Counted from the first letter of the stretch, positions 43,165 to 52,434 are shown. The stretch is DNA of 64,000 nt from JAEZAA01 sp964514485 (GCA_964514485.1 CAZEWG010000010.1:23423-87422), one strand, 5' to 3'. Numbers and translations are program-made. Notes: generated by a model from the letters alone, not told the origin.

Positions 43165-43608
43165 CTAGGGCCGGGGCGACTCAGGGGTGTTCCCAGTTGT
43201 TGTCTTGGGTTCTGAGGCGGCCGACTCTGGTGTGTTGCTCGGATGGGGGATGGATGCCGGTGTCGGTTCGCTGCTGGACTGAGGGGCTATCTCGGCTGAC
43301 GTTGCTGTCGGCGAGGCAAGCTCCTGATTCACCAGGTGTTCGAACTTTTTAGCTTCCTTCAGGGCTGCATCCACCGTTTCCTGGATTTTTTCAGCCCCCA
43401 GGGTATCACCTTCCTGGCGCAGCTTTTCCCGCAACTCCTCCATTTTGATCTGTTTGTCGATCTCCTGGTTGAGTTGGTTCATCATTCTACGTGCTCGACC
43501 CACCCAGCTGCCCACCGTACGGGCTGCCGACGGTAGCCGCTCAGGTCCGAGGACAACCAGGGCGATGACGGCGACAAGCAGTAGTTCAGCAAAGCCGATG
43601 TCAAACAT
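43165..43608 (-). CDS. tatB: Sec-independent translocase TatB
   Basis: A 147-residue TatB: an N-terminal membrane helix (FDIGFAELLLVAVIALVVLG) with the conserved Glu and GPERLP hinge, then an amphipathic and coiled-coil region (MMNQLNQEIDKQIKMEELRE), and a Ser-, Pro- and Thr-rich tail of about 55 residues. TatB forms the receptor complex with TatC. The FDIGF start distinguishes it from TatA. It lies 30 bases after tatA. Confidence 0.94.
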   Translation of the reverse strand: MFDIGFAELLLVAVIALVVLGPERLPSAARTVGSWVGRARRMMNQLNQEIDKQIKMEELREKLRQEGDTLGAEKIQETVDAALKEAKKFEHLVNQELASPTATSAEIAPQSSSEPTPASIPHPSNTPESAASEPKTTTGNTPESPRP

Positions 43609-43638
43609 AAGGTATGAACTGCTTTAGGCGCAAATGCG

Positions 43639-43866
43639 TTATTTTTCGCTTTGCTTGGCTGCGTCCACCTTCTCGGCGCTGCCTTCGAAGGTCTGACCTT
43701 TGTCTTCGAGCGACTTCTTCTCAGGGTTCTCTTCATCACTCATGGCTTTCTTAAAGCCCTTCACGGCGCCACCCAAATCGCTGCCGATGTTCTTCAGCTT
43801 CTTGGTGCCAAAAATCAGAATGATAATAAGCAGAACAATGAGTAATTGTTGCCAACCGATACCCAT
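43639..43866 (-). CDS. tatA: Sec-independent translocase TatA
   Basis: A 75-residue TatA, the pore-forming Tat component. The short N-terminal helix (GWQQLLIVLLIIILIFG) is followed by TKKLKNIGSDLGGAVKGFK, the amphipathic helix with the FGTKK hinge, and a charged tail. It heads the tatABC-rsmE operon. The upstream 180 bases to hisE probably carry a promoter. Confidence 0.95.
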   Translation of the reverse strand: MGIGWQQLLIVLLIIILIFGTKKLKNIGSDLGGAVKGFKKAMSDEENPEKKSLEDKGQTFEGSAEKVDAAKQSEK

Positions 43867-44046
43867 AAAAAGTCCTCAATGTAGCTTCAGGCATTACACC
43901 ATAAACACCAAAGCTGCGCTACTGCATGACTTAGGTCAAGTCGCGCGGGTGCCCGGTTTTAAGCTGAAGTCCGGGTTGATGTAGGTCTATTAAACATTAA
44001 AAAGATTACGCATCGGGTGATGCTGGTTTGATCTTAATCTTGAGCC

Positions 44047-44418
44047 TCAGGACTCGGCGCGGGAGGCTTTTTCTTCAATGCCCGACAAGCCAAAGCGTCG
44101 CTCCAGCTCGGCTAAAACCTCGCCCGGCCCACTTCCCAGCTGGCTGAGCATCACCAGGCTGTGAAACCAAAGGTCGGCGGTTTCGTAGATGACATCCTGA
44201 TTATTGCCGGTTCGTGACGCGTCCTTGGCGGCGATAATGGTTTCCACGCATTCCTCGCCGACTTTTTCCAAAATCTTGTTCAGGCCCTTGTGGTACAGGC
44301 TGGCGACATAGGAGCTGCCAGGGTCGGCCTGTTTGCGGGACTCGAGAATTTCCGCCAGCTTTTCCAGGGTCTCCCGCGAAGAGTTGAGCGGAGTGGAGGT
44401 GTTACGGCTATCAGTCAT
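44047..44418 (-). CDS. hisE: Phosphoribosyl-ATP diphosphatase
   Basis: A 123-residue HisE that removes pyrophosphate from phosphoribosyl-ATP, the second step of histidine synthesis. Diagnostic segments are SYVASLYHKGLNKILEKVGEE and DVIYETADLWFHSLVML, containing the metal-binding Glu and Asp residues of the MazG-like fold. The ATG at 44418 overlaps the end of hisI by eight bases, so the two are coupled; the frame upstream of it is the shadow of hisI. In E. coli the two activities are fused, here they are separate as in pseudomonads. Confidence 0.94.
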   Translation of the reverse strand: MTDSRNTSTPLNSSRETLEKLAEILESRKQADPGSSYVASLYHKGLNKILEKVGEECVETIIAAKDASRTGNNQDVIYETADLWFHSLVMLSQLGSGPGEVLAELERRFGLSGIEEKASRAES

Positions 44419-44815
44419 GGGAAGGGGCTCCGTAGATATCGGCAGGGTCGCGCAGCACGGGATCGCTGGATTGCCAGCTGCCGTCTTTGAGCACTTGGAA
44501 GAAGCAGCTACGGCGTCCGGTATGGCAGGCAATGCCGCCAACCTGTTCCACTTTCAGCAAAATGACGTCGTTGTCGCAATCCAGGCGGATTTCCTGAACC
44601 CGCTGCTGGTGGCCCGACGATTCGCCTTTTCGCCACAGCGCGCGACGGGAGCGGGACCAGTACACCGCCTGGCCTTCCTCGGCAGTCAGGGCGAGCGCCT
44701 CGGCGTTCATCCAGGCCACCATAAGGATTTCACCGCTGCTGGCGTCTTGGGCGATAGCGGGTATCAAACCCTGGTCGTTCCATTTAATGCTGTTCAGCCA
44801 GTCTGGAGCTGTCAT
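44411..44815 (-). CDS. hisI: Phosphoribosyl-AMP cyclohydrolase
   Basis: A 134-residue HisI that opens the adenine ring of phosphoribosyl-AMP, the third step of histidine synthesis. It has LMVAWMNAEALALT, the GQAVYWSRSRRALWRKGESSGH signature region (broken here only by length), a Cys-Asp-Asp-type DCDNDVILLKV, and GGIACHTGRRSCFF, which supplies zinc-binding Cys residues. The ATG at 44815 follows AAGGTAA. It precedes hisE in one transcript and follows ubiB in a larger cluster with ubiE and ubiJ. Confidence 0.95.
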   Translation of the reverse strand: MTAPDWLNSIKWNDQGLIPAIAQDASSGEILMVAWMNAEALALTAEEGQAVYWSRSRRALWRKGESSGHQQRVQEIRLDCDNDVILLKVEQVGGIACHTGRRSCFFQVLKDGSWQSSDPVLRDPADIYGAPSHD

Positions 44816-44916
44816 GGGGTTACCTTGTTTCAGGGCTGGTAAAAACCGTGTTACGGCCGCAACCGGTACGGCCAAGTATATCAGTCATGGTGACTAGCGT
44901 CCGCTTCAGCTTCTGC

Positions 44917-46563
44917 TTAGCGACGCTGTGAACGCAGCAACAGATACACACCCGCGGCGGCCAGCAGCCAGCCATGGGGAGGCAGGTTGCTGAGCCAGGC
45001 CCAGCCGCCTTCTGTGGCGCTCAGCCCTGCCGCGGCGATGAAGGCAAACGCCAGCCATTGGCGGCGGTCCTGTCGGCGCTCCCGTTGAAGCTCCAGGCGC
45101 AGAGCTTCCAGGGCGCGGTCCTGGCCTTGGCTAAAGCGGTCCAGGTGCCGGATCTGGCTCATGGCCTCGAAAATCAGTTGCGGCACTTCCGGGGTCTGTT
45201 CCAGCCAGTCGGGCAAGTGCTGGCGAACCGCTTTCATCAGCCGGGGCGGACCAATGCGATCCCGTAGCCAGCGTTCCAGAAACGGGTGGGCCGTGTTCCA
45301 CAAGTCCAGTTGTGGATAGAGCTGACGGCCGAGCCCTTCCACATTGAGCAGGGTTTTCTGCAACAGGACCAGTTGGGGTTGAACTTCCATATCAAAGCGC
45401 CGCGCGGTCTGGAACAGGCGCAGCAGGAAGTGACCGAAGGAGATTTCGCTTAGCGGACGCTCAAAAATAGGCTCGCACACGGTGCGGATGGCGGACTCGA
45501 ATTCATCGACCCGCGTGGTGGAGGGAACCCAGCCGGACTCTACATGAAGCAGCGCCACTTGATGGTAATCCCGTTTGAAAAAAGCGAGCAGATTGCGGGC
45601 CAGGTAGTTCTGGTCCTGGGGCGACAGGGTGCCGACAATGCCACAGTCAATGGCAATGTATTGGGGTTCCTGGGGGTTTTCGGTGGAGACGAAAATATTG
45701 CCCGGATGCATGTCCGCATGGAAGAAGCTATCCCGGAACACCTGGGTGAAAAAGATCTCCACGCCCCGTTCGGCCAGCTTTTTCATGTCGGTCCCCTTGG
45801 CGCGGAGGGTTTCCACATCCGCAATCGGGGTGCCGTAAATGCGTTCCATGACCAGCATTTTGGTGCTGGTATAGTCCCAGTAGACCTCTGGAATATAGAT
45901 CAGGGGCGAATCCTGGAAGTTGCGGCGAAGCTGGGAGGTGTTGGCGGCTTCCCGCTGGAGGTCCAGCTCGTCAAAAATGGTCTGCTCATAGTCGGCGACG
46001 ATATCCACCGGGTGCAGTCGCTTGCCGTCCTCCCAATAGGTTTCGACCAGTCGCGCGATCATGAACATGAGGGCGATGTCCTGGCGAATAATGGGGGCGA
46101 TTCCGGGTCGAATGATCTTGATGACCACTTCCTTGCCATTATGAAGCTGGGCGGAGTGCACCTGGGCGATGGAGGCGGAGGCGAGTGGTGCTTCGTCGAA
46201 CCGCGCGAAAGCATCCTCGATTTTGCCCCGCAGGGACTGCTCAATACGCTGGCGAGCCAGGGCACTGTCGAACGGCGGGACCTTGTCCTGCAGATACTTG
46301 AGCTCATTGGCCACATCATCGGGCAGCAAGTCCCGGCGGGTGGAGAGGATCTGGCCGAACTTTACAAAAATGGGGCCGAGTTCCTCCAGAGCCCGGCGCA
46401 GCCGTTCGCCACGGGACAGCTTGGGCTGCGGAAAAAAATGCCAGGGGGCCAGCCAGAGCAGGGCTCTCAGGGCGAAAGGCAAGGTGGCGAGAGGAATGAA
46501 TTCGTCCAGACGATACTTGCTGACGACCCAGGTGATCTTCAGGAAACGGCGCAGTCGACTCAC
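44917..46563 (-). CDS. ubiB: Ubiquinone biosynthesis regulatory protein kinase UbiB
   Basis: A 548-residue ADCK/ABC1-family atypical kinase needed for ubiquinone synthesis. The family KxGQ motif is IFVKFGQILSTRRDLLP near residue 70, and the Ala-rich loop ASASIAQVH replaces the normal kinase P-loop. The catalytic part has FFHADMHPGNIF and YIAIDCGIVG. Two C-terminal helices (FAFIAAAGLSATEGGWAWL and the following one) anchor it in the inner membrane. It begins with GTG at 46563. It is co-directional with ubiJ, 18 bases apart, and ubiE. Confidence 0.95.
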   Translation of the reverse strand: MSRLRRFLKITWVVSKYRLDEFIPLATLPFALRALLWLAPWHFFPQPKLSRGERLRRALEELGPIFVKFGQILSTRRDLLPDDVANELKYLQDKVPPFDSALARQRIEQSLRGKIEDAFARFDEAPLASASIAQVHSAQLHNGKEVVIKIIRPGIAPIIRQDIALMFMIARLVETYWEDGKRLHPVDIVADYEQTIFDELDLQREAANTSQLRRNFQDSPLIYIPEVYWDYTSTKMLVMERIYGTPIADVETLRAKGTDMKKLAERGVEIFFTQVFRDSFFHADMHPGNIFVSTENPQEPQYIAIDCGIVGTLSPQDQNYLARNLLAFFKRDYHQVALLHVESGWVPSTTRVDEFESAIRTVCEPIFERPLSEISFGHFLLRLFQTARRFDMEVQPQLVLLQKTLLNVEGLGRQLYPQLDLWNTAHPFLERWLRDRIGPPRLMKAVRQHLPDWLEQTPEVPQLIFEAMSQIRHLDRFSQGQDRALEALRLELQRERRQDRRQWLAFAFIAAAGLSATEGGWAWLSNLPPHGWLLAAAGVYLLLRSQRR

Positions 46564-46581
46564 GAGGTAACTTCCGGCAGG

Positions 46582-47211
46582 TTAAGACGAGGACGAGGGT
46601 TGTCGCAGCAGGCGTTCCAGTTGCTGAACGCGCAGCTCCAGTTCGTCGAGGCGTTGTTCTAACGGTGGCAGCGATTCCAGCAGGCGGGCTTCCAGTTCAG
46701 CCCGGGGCGGCAGGATCCGGGACTCTTCCGTGACATATTCGGCCAGGTTGGCGAGCAGGGTTCGCTGTGCCTGCTGCCCCCATTGAACGCCCTGGCGGAT
46801 GCGTCGGCCGGCCTCATGGGCCAGGACATCGCCCAGGTGCTGGGCCAGTTCGGCTTCCCAGTCCGGTTCCAGCTCCTGCAGGAGCTGACGAAACTCGTCA
46901 ACCAACTGCTGATCGCCAGTGACTTCCAGCTCGGTGATCGAACCCTCTTCAACGGGGGCGAGAAATCTCAGTACCGCTAACGGCGTGCCGGTGATCCGGG
47001 CATCGGTCTGGCCATCGCTTTCCGCAAACACCCGGACCTGGCCATCTTGAAACAACAGGGCAACGCTCAGGCCGGGAGGCTGCAGGCAGAGTCCCAGCAT
47101 CTTGCCATCCCAGCAGCGCAGCTTTGGCTGGCTGGCGAGGTCCAGCGCCAAGGCCTTGTTGAGCAGGCGTTCCAAGGCCAGATGAAAGGCCGAGCGGGCA
47201 ACGGGGTCCAT
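46582..47211 (-). CDS. ubiJ: Ubiquinone biosynthesis accessory factor UbiJ
   Basis: A 209-residue UbiJ with an N-terminal SCP2-like lipid-binding domain (AFHLALERLLNKALALD, LDLASQPKLRCWDGKMLG) and a C-terminal coiled coil of Leu, Glu and Arg heptads. UbiJ pairs with UbiK to hold the ubiquinone intermediates in the soluble Ubi complex. It sits between ubiE and ubiB, as in most gammaproteobacteria. The spacing to ubiE is one base. Confidence 0.92.
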   Translation of the reverse strand: MDPVARSAFHLALERLLNKALALDLASQPKLRCWDGKMLGLCLQPPGLSVALLFQDGQVRVFAESDGQTDARITGTPLAVLRFLAPVEEGSITELEVTGDQQLVDEFRQLLQELEPDWEAELAQHLGDVLAHEAGRRIRQGVQWGQQAQRTLLANLAEYVTEESRILPPRAELEARLLESLPPLEQRLDELELRVQQLERLLRQPSSSS

Positions 47212-47212
47212 A

Positions 47213-47965
47213 TCAGGCCTTGATTCCCGTGTGCAGGGCGACGATGCCGCCGGTCATGTTGTAATACTTGCAGCGGGCCAACCCGGCAGCTTCCATCATG
47301 CCTTTCAGCGTTTCCTGGTCAGGGTGCATCCGGATCGACTCGGCCAGATAACGGTAGCTTTCGCTGTCTCCGGCGATCAGGGTTCCCATCAAGGGGAGCG
47401 CGGTAAAGGAGTACAGGTCGTAGGCCTTGGACAGCAGGGGATTGTCAGGCTTGGAGAACTCCAGCACCAGCAGCCGGCCGCCGGGCTTGAGAACCCGGGC
47501 CATGGAGGCCAGCGCCTTGTCCTTGTCGGTCACGTTGCGTAGGCCGAAGGCTATGGTGATGCAGTCAAAGTAGTTGTCCGGAAAAGGCAGGCACTCGGCG
47601 TTGGCCTGCACATATTCAATATTGCTGCCAAAGCCCTGGTCAATCAGGCGGTCGCGTCCGACCTTCAGCATCGAGTCATTGATGTCTGCCAGCACGACGG
47701 TGCCCGTATTACCCACCAGGCGGGAAAACTGCATGGTCAGGTCGCCGGTGCCCCCGGCAATGTCCAGGACCCGGTGGCCTTTGCGGACGCCGCTCATTTC
47801 GATGGTGAAACGTTTCCAGATGCGGTGAATGCCCATGGACATCAGATCATTCATCACATCGTAGCGCGAGGCGACCGAATGGAACACCTGTGCCACGTGC
47901 TGAGCTTTTTGCTCTGCGGGCACCTGGCGATAGCCAAAGTGGGTCATGTTCTGGTTCTTGTCCAT
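47213..47965 (-). CDS. ubiE: Ubiquinone/menaquinone C-methyltransferase UbiE
   Basis: A 250-residue SAM-dependent methyltransferase (E. coli 251) acting on the demethoxy-ubiquinol and demethylmenaquinol rings. Motifs are VLDIAGGTGDLTMQFS for SAM binding, FPDNYFDCITIAFGLRNV and ALASMARVLKPGGRLLVLEF. The ATG at 47965 is preceded by AGGGA; 17 residues upstream in frame lack family support. It heads the ubiE-ubiJ-ubiB(-hisI-hisE) cluster and is divergent from a PHA-system gene. Confidence 0.96.
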   Translation of the reverse strand: MDKNQNMTHFGYRQVPAEQKAQHVAQVFHSVASRYDVMNDLMSMGIHRIWKRFTIEMSGVRKGHRVLDIAGGTGDLTMQFSRLVGNTGTVVLADINDSMLKVGRDRLIDQGFGSNIEYVQANAECLPFPDNYFDCITIAFGLRNVTDKDKALASMARVLKPGGRLLVLEFSKPDNPLLSKAYDLYSFTALPLMGTLIAGDSESYRYLAESIRMHPDQETLKGMMEAAGLARCKYYNMTGGIVALHTGIKA

Positions 47966-48208
47966 AGTGATCCCTGTCGCTGTATCTGGATGGCCATGGC
48001 GCGGATTTTGCGTCATGGAAATGATTGGGACGGTATTTTAACGCCCTGCGCGGGAATTGTCTTTCCACTTGGGCGAAGTGGTGCGTCCGGACGTCAAATG
48101 AAGAAACAATATGCTATGATGCGCCGCCTGTTGAGGCCCCTCTTTTTGCTCAATACCGGACGACACTAATCTTTACTGAAAGACGAATCCTGCGGAATCA
48201 GAGAACCT

Positions 48209-48499
48209 ATGTCGACTATTAAAGTTACGCGTCATCACCAGTTGGACCACCAGCACGCGCTTCAGGCGGCTGATGAGTTGGCTCAAAGCCTGTCCAGGGA
48301 TTTTGATGTCCAATACCAGTGGAAGAACGAAGTGCTTTATTTTAACCGTCGAGGTGCCAACGGCGAGTTGCATGTGGGGCCCCAAACGATCCAGATCGAG
48401 CTTAAGCTGGGGCTGCTGCTATCGGCGTTTCGTGACCGGATTGAGCGTGAGATCAATCATCATCTGGATAATCTGCTGGAGCAGGGACGCCAGGCCTAA
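48209..48499 (+). CDS. Polyhydroxyalkanoic acid system family protein
   Basis: A 96-residue protein of the PHA_gran_rgn family (TIGR02610). Typical parts are STIKVTRHHQLDHQHAL, an aromatic strand FDVQYQWKNEVLYFNRRG and GELHVGPQTIQIELKLG. In pseudomonads a homologue lies next to the pha cluster and ubiE, the same context as here, but no PHA synthase is visible in this window. Its role is not settled. It is divergent from ubiE. A hairpin follows its stop. Confidence 0.85.
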   Translation: MSTIKVTRHHQLDHQHALQAADELAQSLSRDFDVQYQWKNEVLYFNRRGANGELHVGPQTIQIELKLGLLLSAFRDRIEREINHHLDNLLEQGRQA

Positions 48500-48510
48500 C
48501 CGCTGGTTGA

Positions 48511-48534
48511 GCGAGAGCCGAAACTGGCTCTCGC
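48511..48534. terminator. Hairpin between convergent genes
   Basis: A perfect 9-bp stem GCGAGAGCC / GGCTCTCGC around a GAAACT loop lies between the PHA-system gene and the convergent FFLEELY-like gene. There is no T-run, so the assignment as a terminator is tentative. Confidence 0.55.
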
Positions 48535-48577
48535 GGGCCTGCATCCACGACTCTGCCCCTTAAGACCCAGAAATTTG

Positions 48578-49390
48578 TCAGACGAGCGCGACCTGAACCT
48601 CGGGCATTTGTTCCGGCTCGGGAAGGGACTCGGGCTTCGGCACTCGTATCGGCTGCGGCAAGGCAAAGGGCGTGTCGTCGCCGTCATGAATGCGCTCCAG
48701 GATCTGGAGTTCCCGCTCAATAATGCGATCCAGTAGTTCTTCCACGCCGCCCATGGCCCGAAATGAGTGAAAGCCCCGGGACAAAAAGCTGTGGAGCTCG
48801 CCCACGCCCGCCATATAAGCAGGTCTTTCGGTCATTTTGAGCGTCATGGCCAACAGGCGACTGCTGACGTAGCGTTCCAAATCTCTCCCGATATTGGTGA
48901 AAAGATGAATCTGGTGCAGGCGCTGGGCGCGGTTGTCGCACAGGCGATAGGCTTGGGCATAACTGGTTTCGGTGATTTCCCGGACGCTCAGGGTCAGAAA
49001 CAGGGTTTGGGTCAGCTGCAGGTCCAGCTGCTGGCTCAGTAAATTGAGTTCCACCAGGCCGGCGATGGTGCCCAGCGCCTGGTCCGGTAACAGCTTGACC
49101 ATGACCGGGAAAACCCGTTCCACATCGGAATCCCGCCGGGAAAACTCCTTCGGGGAATAAAGGTCTTTCAGCAGATAATCCAGTGCCTCGTGATAGCGAG
49201 GGTTATGGTAGAGATCCGCATGGGTGTGTTTGAGACGTTCCGCCTGCCAGTCCCCCAGCAATTCAAGTTGCTCTTTCAGCGGATGCTGGTGGAGCGCTTG
49301 CCGATGGTAGTGGTAGTCGAGCAGCAGTTGCTGCAGACGCTTGGCGTTTTCGCTGCGTACGCGAGCCTTGAGCAGTTTATCCTTGGACAT
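48578..49390 (-). CDS. FFLEELY-motif family protein
   Basis: A 270-residue helical protein of the group often annotated by its FFLEELY motif. The motif appears as YLLKDLYSPKEFSRRDSD near residue 75, a diverged version. Other parts are highly helical with GTIAGLVELNLLSQQLDLQL and a Pro-rich C-terminus. The homologue lies near phaF-ubiE in pseudomonads. Function is unknown. The ATG at 49390 follows AAGGAAG. It is convergent with the PHA-system gene. Confidence 0.75.
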   Translation of the reverse strand: MSKDKLLKARVRSENAKRLQQLLLDYHYHRQALHQHPLKEQLELLGDWQAERLKHTHADLYHNPRYHEALDYLLKDLYSPKEFSRRDSDVERVFPVMVKLLPDQALGTIAGLVELNLLSQQLDLQLTQTLFLTLSVREITETSYAQAYRLCDNRAQRLHQIHLFTNIGRDLERYVSSRLLAMTLKMTERPAYMAGVGELHSFLSRGFHSFRAMGGVEELLDRIIERELQILERIHDGDDTPFALPQPIRVPKPESLPEPEQMPEVQVALV

Positions 49391-49617
49391 GGTTCTTCCT
49401 TGTATGGCTACGGGCAAACAGCACTGATCGAAGAATGTGGGGCATGGATATTTTAAGGTTTGTCAGCTTCAAGGCCTGACACGGCCAGATATACTTATCG
49501 GGACGGTTTCCGTCAAGCCGGGCTCGCGACAGGGTGTTAAACAGAAAGGCGGGCAAGTGTACCAGATCTATGGGAAACCTGTACCGCGGAGATGCCCGTA
49601 CAGGTTCCCTTGCACAA

Positions 49618-50550
49618 TCAGGAGGCGGCGGAAATCGCGGCAGTGGGAATCGAATCGAGCGATGGAACCCACTCAACGCTATCCAAGGTGATGAAATGAC
49701 TGGTAGCGCCGGTTTCCACGATTCGAATCGCGTTGGAGGTATGCTCCGCGCTGCGTAACATGGCTTGGCGATCCAGAATGCGGTCGACTTTCGGGATCAG
49801 CACCGTGCCGTAGCGCATATGCTGATAGACATCAAAAGACGTGCGCTCCATCCAGCCGATGATATTTTCAATATTGCGCACAATGGTGAGGTGATCCCGG
49901 GTGGCGTGGAACAGCTTGTCCAGTAACTGCCGCTTGCGGGCATTCATCCGACCGAAAAAGGTCTGGTTATAGGAGGATGCCGGGGCGCTATTCACCAACC
50001 GAATGACCCAAGGCCACATGCCGTGGCTGACCGGCTCCAGCAGGGCGTTCACCAGGGGGTGCAGCTGGCCTTGCGGGAGGACCGGTGCTTCCAGCACCAC
50101 ATCCACCTGTTCAAACAGTTCCGGGCGCTGGCGGATCGCCTCAACAATGACGGCGCCACCTCGGGAATGACCATGGACCCGGATTCGGTTGGTGGTGGGT
50201 AGATTCTGCAGGGCCTGGATCAGGATACAGGCATCGTACTCAATGGTGCCTTCGAGATATTTAATGGGGACTTCCCAGCTCGGCGTCTCCGCGGTGGGAC
50301 CGCTGACGGGAATATGGTAGTTGCTGCAGGTCAGGAGAATCAGCTCAATATCGGGAGCATTGTAGGTTTGGGTGAAGTAACAGTGATTTTCCAGGAAGCC
50401 ATGAACGCCAATCACCGTATGTTTGGCGTGGGCGCTATGATTACGAACGGAAACGGCCCCTTTGCCAACCTTATAAACCCGGCCGGAAAACATTTCGGAG
50501 TAGGACTGCTCGATCGGCTTAATCAGCTTACGCGCATGGGTTGCTTTCAT
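49618..50550 (-). CDS. Alpha/beta hydrolase
   Basis: A 310-residue alpha/beta hydrolase fold protein. TVIGVHGFLENHCYF gives the oxyanion region, VHGHSRGGAVIVEA carries the nucleophile Ser in GHSRG, and a C-terminal TGATSHFITLD may hold the catalytic His. No signal peptide is visible. The frame runs much further upstream on this strand but only opposite the wax ester synthase gene; the ATG at 50550 with GGAGCG upstream is the real start. Its divergent neighbour makes wax esters or triacylglycerols, so an esterase or lipase role is possible but unproven. Confidence 0.82.
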   Translation of the reverse strand: MKATHARKLIKPIEQSYSEMFSGRVYKVGKGAVSVRNHSAHAKHTVIGVHGFLENHCYFTQTYNAPDIELILLTCSNYHIPVSGPTAETPSWEVPIKYLEGTIEYDACILIQALQNLPTTNRIRVHGHSRGGAVIVEAIRQRPELFEQVDVVLEAPVLPQGQLHPLVNALLEPVSHGMWPWVIRLVNSAPASSYNQTFFGRMNARKRQLLDKLFHATRDHLTIVRNIENIIGWMERTSFDVYQHMRYGTVLIPKVDRILDRQAMLRSAEHTSNAIRIVETGATSHFITLDSVEWVPSLDSIPTAAISAAS

Positions 50551-50952
50551 ACGAACTACGCTCCTGTCGTAGATGACTGCCTGACTCAGTGACTCCCCAG
50601 GAGTGGGGCCTACAGCTCGTGGCATCTGAATATTAGAGGCAATCAACTGGCTTATTGTTCTCGTGCGCCCGTATTTCGATGGTTCGACCGCGACGATTAG
50701 AAGCTTTCCTACCTTACAACTTTGTAATAAACGACGCTGCCGGTGTCTAGTCCATATCGAAAAATTGGTAGCGACCGACAAACAGAAGCTTCTAAATCGA
50801 TTATAGATGGGGTTTTGGGGGTGATTGTTAAAATTTGTAATATTGTTTGTGTATGATGGAGAGGCGTACTTTGTCTTCACCAAATGCCTGGCGAGCCAGG
50901 TCAGGAATTTATAACGGCCCGCATCTTCATGGCGGGCCGGGAGAGGGGCTGG
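50551..50952. other. 402-bp AT-rich divergent promoter region
   Basis: The stretch between the hydrolase and the wax ester synthase genes is clearly more AT-rich than its surroundings, above all 50690-50880. A TATGAT hexamer sits at 50852. No ORF is supported. It probably holds promoters for both genes and could bind a regulator; no exact operator is claimed. Confidence 0.6.
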
Positions 50953-52434
50953 ATGCTGGATTCTAACAGCGAACCGATGAATGCCGTGGATACGGCCTGG
51001 CTGAGAATGGATCGTCCCACCAACCTGATGGTGGTCACCGCGATGATTGTGATTGAGCGGTGTGACTTTCACGATTTCACGACGCTTATCCGACAACGGT
51101 TTCTCGCCTTTGACCGTTTCTTGAAGCGCCCGGTTTGCCATTCCGGACTGTATTTCTGGGAGCCGGACGAAGGCTTTGAGCTGGATTATCACGTGCGTCG
51201 CTCGGCTCTGCCGGGCAACGCCGATAAGGAAGAGCTCCAGCGCTTTATCGCCGATCTGGCGGCCGTGCCCCTGGATCCTGCCCGGCCGCTGTGGCAGTTT
51301 CACTTTGTGGAAAACTATGGCGACCACTGTGCCATCGTGATGCGAATTCATCACTGTTATGCCGATGGCTTGTCGTTGGTTTCGGTATTCGCTGCGCTCA
51401 CGGATGACACGGCTGAGCGAGTCGAGCCCGCTTCCGCGACGAGTGTGGGCCCCGAGCAGCCCGCGGCGAACGACAATCGGGCGCCGGGCCTGGAGTCCTG
51501 GGATGCGTATCAGGTGATCAAGGAAGCCGCCCTCAAGTCGTTGGAGCGCTACGGCCGATTCAGTTTGAAAATGTCGGAAGGCGGCCTGCATATGCTGCGG
51601 GAGCCGTCGTCCTTGAAGGATCTGGGGCGCATGGCCCTGTCGGTGCTGGCAGAGGCCTCCCGGTTGACGGCGCTGCCCTCTGATCCTGAAACCGCCCTGA
51701 AGGGGCGGCTCGGCGCGGGCAAGGTGTGCTTGTGGAGTGAGCCGATTGCACTGGAGCGGATTAAACAGTTGGGACGGGCCTACGGCTGTAGCCTCAATGA
51801 TGTGCTGCTGTCCTGTGTCTCCGGCGCCTTGCGGCGCTATCTGGAAAACTATCAGCCGGTCGGGCCGGACTTTGAAATTCATGCCACGGTGCCGGTCAAT
51901 GTGCGGGCTCTGGATGAGCAGGGAGAGCTGGTGCCGGAGCAGGCCTTGGGCAATCAGTTTGGCACGTTGTTCATGGCCCTGCCCCTGGGGGTGCGTAATC
52001 CGGTTGAGCGCATTTATCGGATCAAATACGAGATGCAGCGGCTGCGTCGATCCTGGCAGCCGGGCATCTCTTATGGGTTGCTAACCGCATTGGGCTTGAT
52101 GCCCGGGCGGATACAGCGCCAGATTATCGACCTGTTCAGTCGCAAAAGCTCACTGGTGCTGTCCAATGTGCCGGGGATTCAGCAGGCCCGGTACCTGGCC
52201 GGTAGCCGGGTTCATGAAGCCATGTTCTGGGTGCCCCAAAGTGGCGAGTCTGCCTTGGGTATCAGTTTGTTGAGTTACAACCAGCAGGTTCAGATTGGTT
52301 TGTTGGCTGACCGGCAGGTTGTCCGGGCACCCCGGCAGTTGCTTGAGGCGTTCATGCTGGAGCTTGAGGCCCATGAGGCCGCGGCGCCCCCGGCCACTCA
52401 AGCCAAAGCGGAGCAGACGTTTGCGGTGAGCTAG
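50953..52434 (+). CDS. Wax ester synthase / diacylglycerol acyltransferase (WS/DGAT)
   Basis: A 493-residue bifunctional acyltransferase that esterifies fatty alcohols or diacylglycerol with acyl-CoA, forming storage wax esters or triacylglycerol. The catalytic motif HHCYADG lies at residues 133-139. Further family motifs are PLWQFHFVENYGD (the PLW motif) and SNVPGIQQARYLAG (the ND-like and NVPG segments) with SLNDVLLSCVSGALR. Length is standard (about 460-500). The ATG at 50953 follows GGAGAGG; 23 in-frame upstream residues are unlikely. Such enzymes are characteristic of Alcanivorax, Marinobacter, Acinetobacter and mycobacteria. Confidence 0.95.
   Translation: MLDSNSEPMNAVDTAWLRMDRPTNLMVVTAMIVIERCDFHDFTTLIRQRFLAFDRFLKRPVCHSGLYFWEPDEGFELDYHVRRSALPGNADKEELQRFIADLAAVPLDPARPLWQFHFVENYGDHCAIVMRIHHCYADGLSLVSVFAALTDDTAERVEPASATSVGPEQPAANDNRAPGLESWDAYQVIKEAALKSLERYGRFSLKMSEGGLHMLREPSSLKDLGRMALSVLAEASRLTALPSDPETALKGRLGAGKVCLWSEPIALERIKQLGRAYGCSLNDVLLSCVSGALRRYLENYQPVGPDFEIHATVPVNVRALDEQGELVPEQALGNQFGTLFMALPLGVRNPVERIYRIKYEMQRLRRSWQPGISYGLLTALGLMPGRIQRQIIDLFSRKSSLVLSNVPGIQQARYLAGSRVHEAMFWVPQSGESALGISLLSYNQQVQIGLLADRQVVRAPRQLLEAFMLELEAHEAAAPPATQAKAEQTFAVS

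Noticed and set aside
45544..46662. 372-codon ORF opposite ubiB
   Set aside because: It is the antisense shadow of ubiB, as are similar long frames opposite ilvA (33152-34381) and leuA (58050-59180).
50551..51882. Extension of the alpha/beta hydrolase frame to 754 residues
   Set aside because: The added part is antisense to the WS/DGAT gene and covers an AT-rich promoter region; the ATG at 50550 has a good ribosome site.
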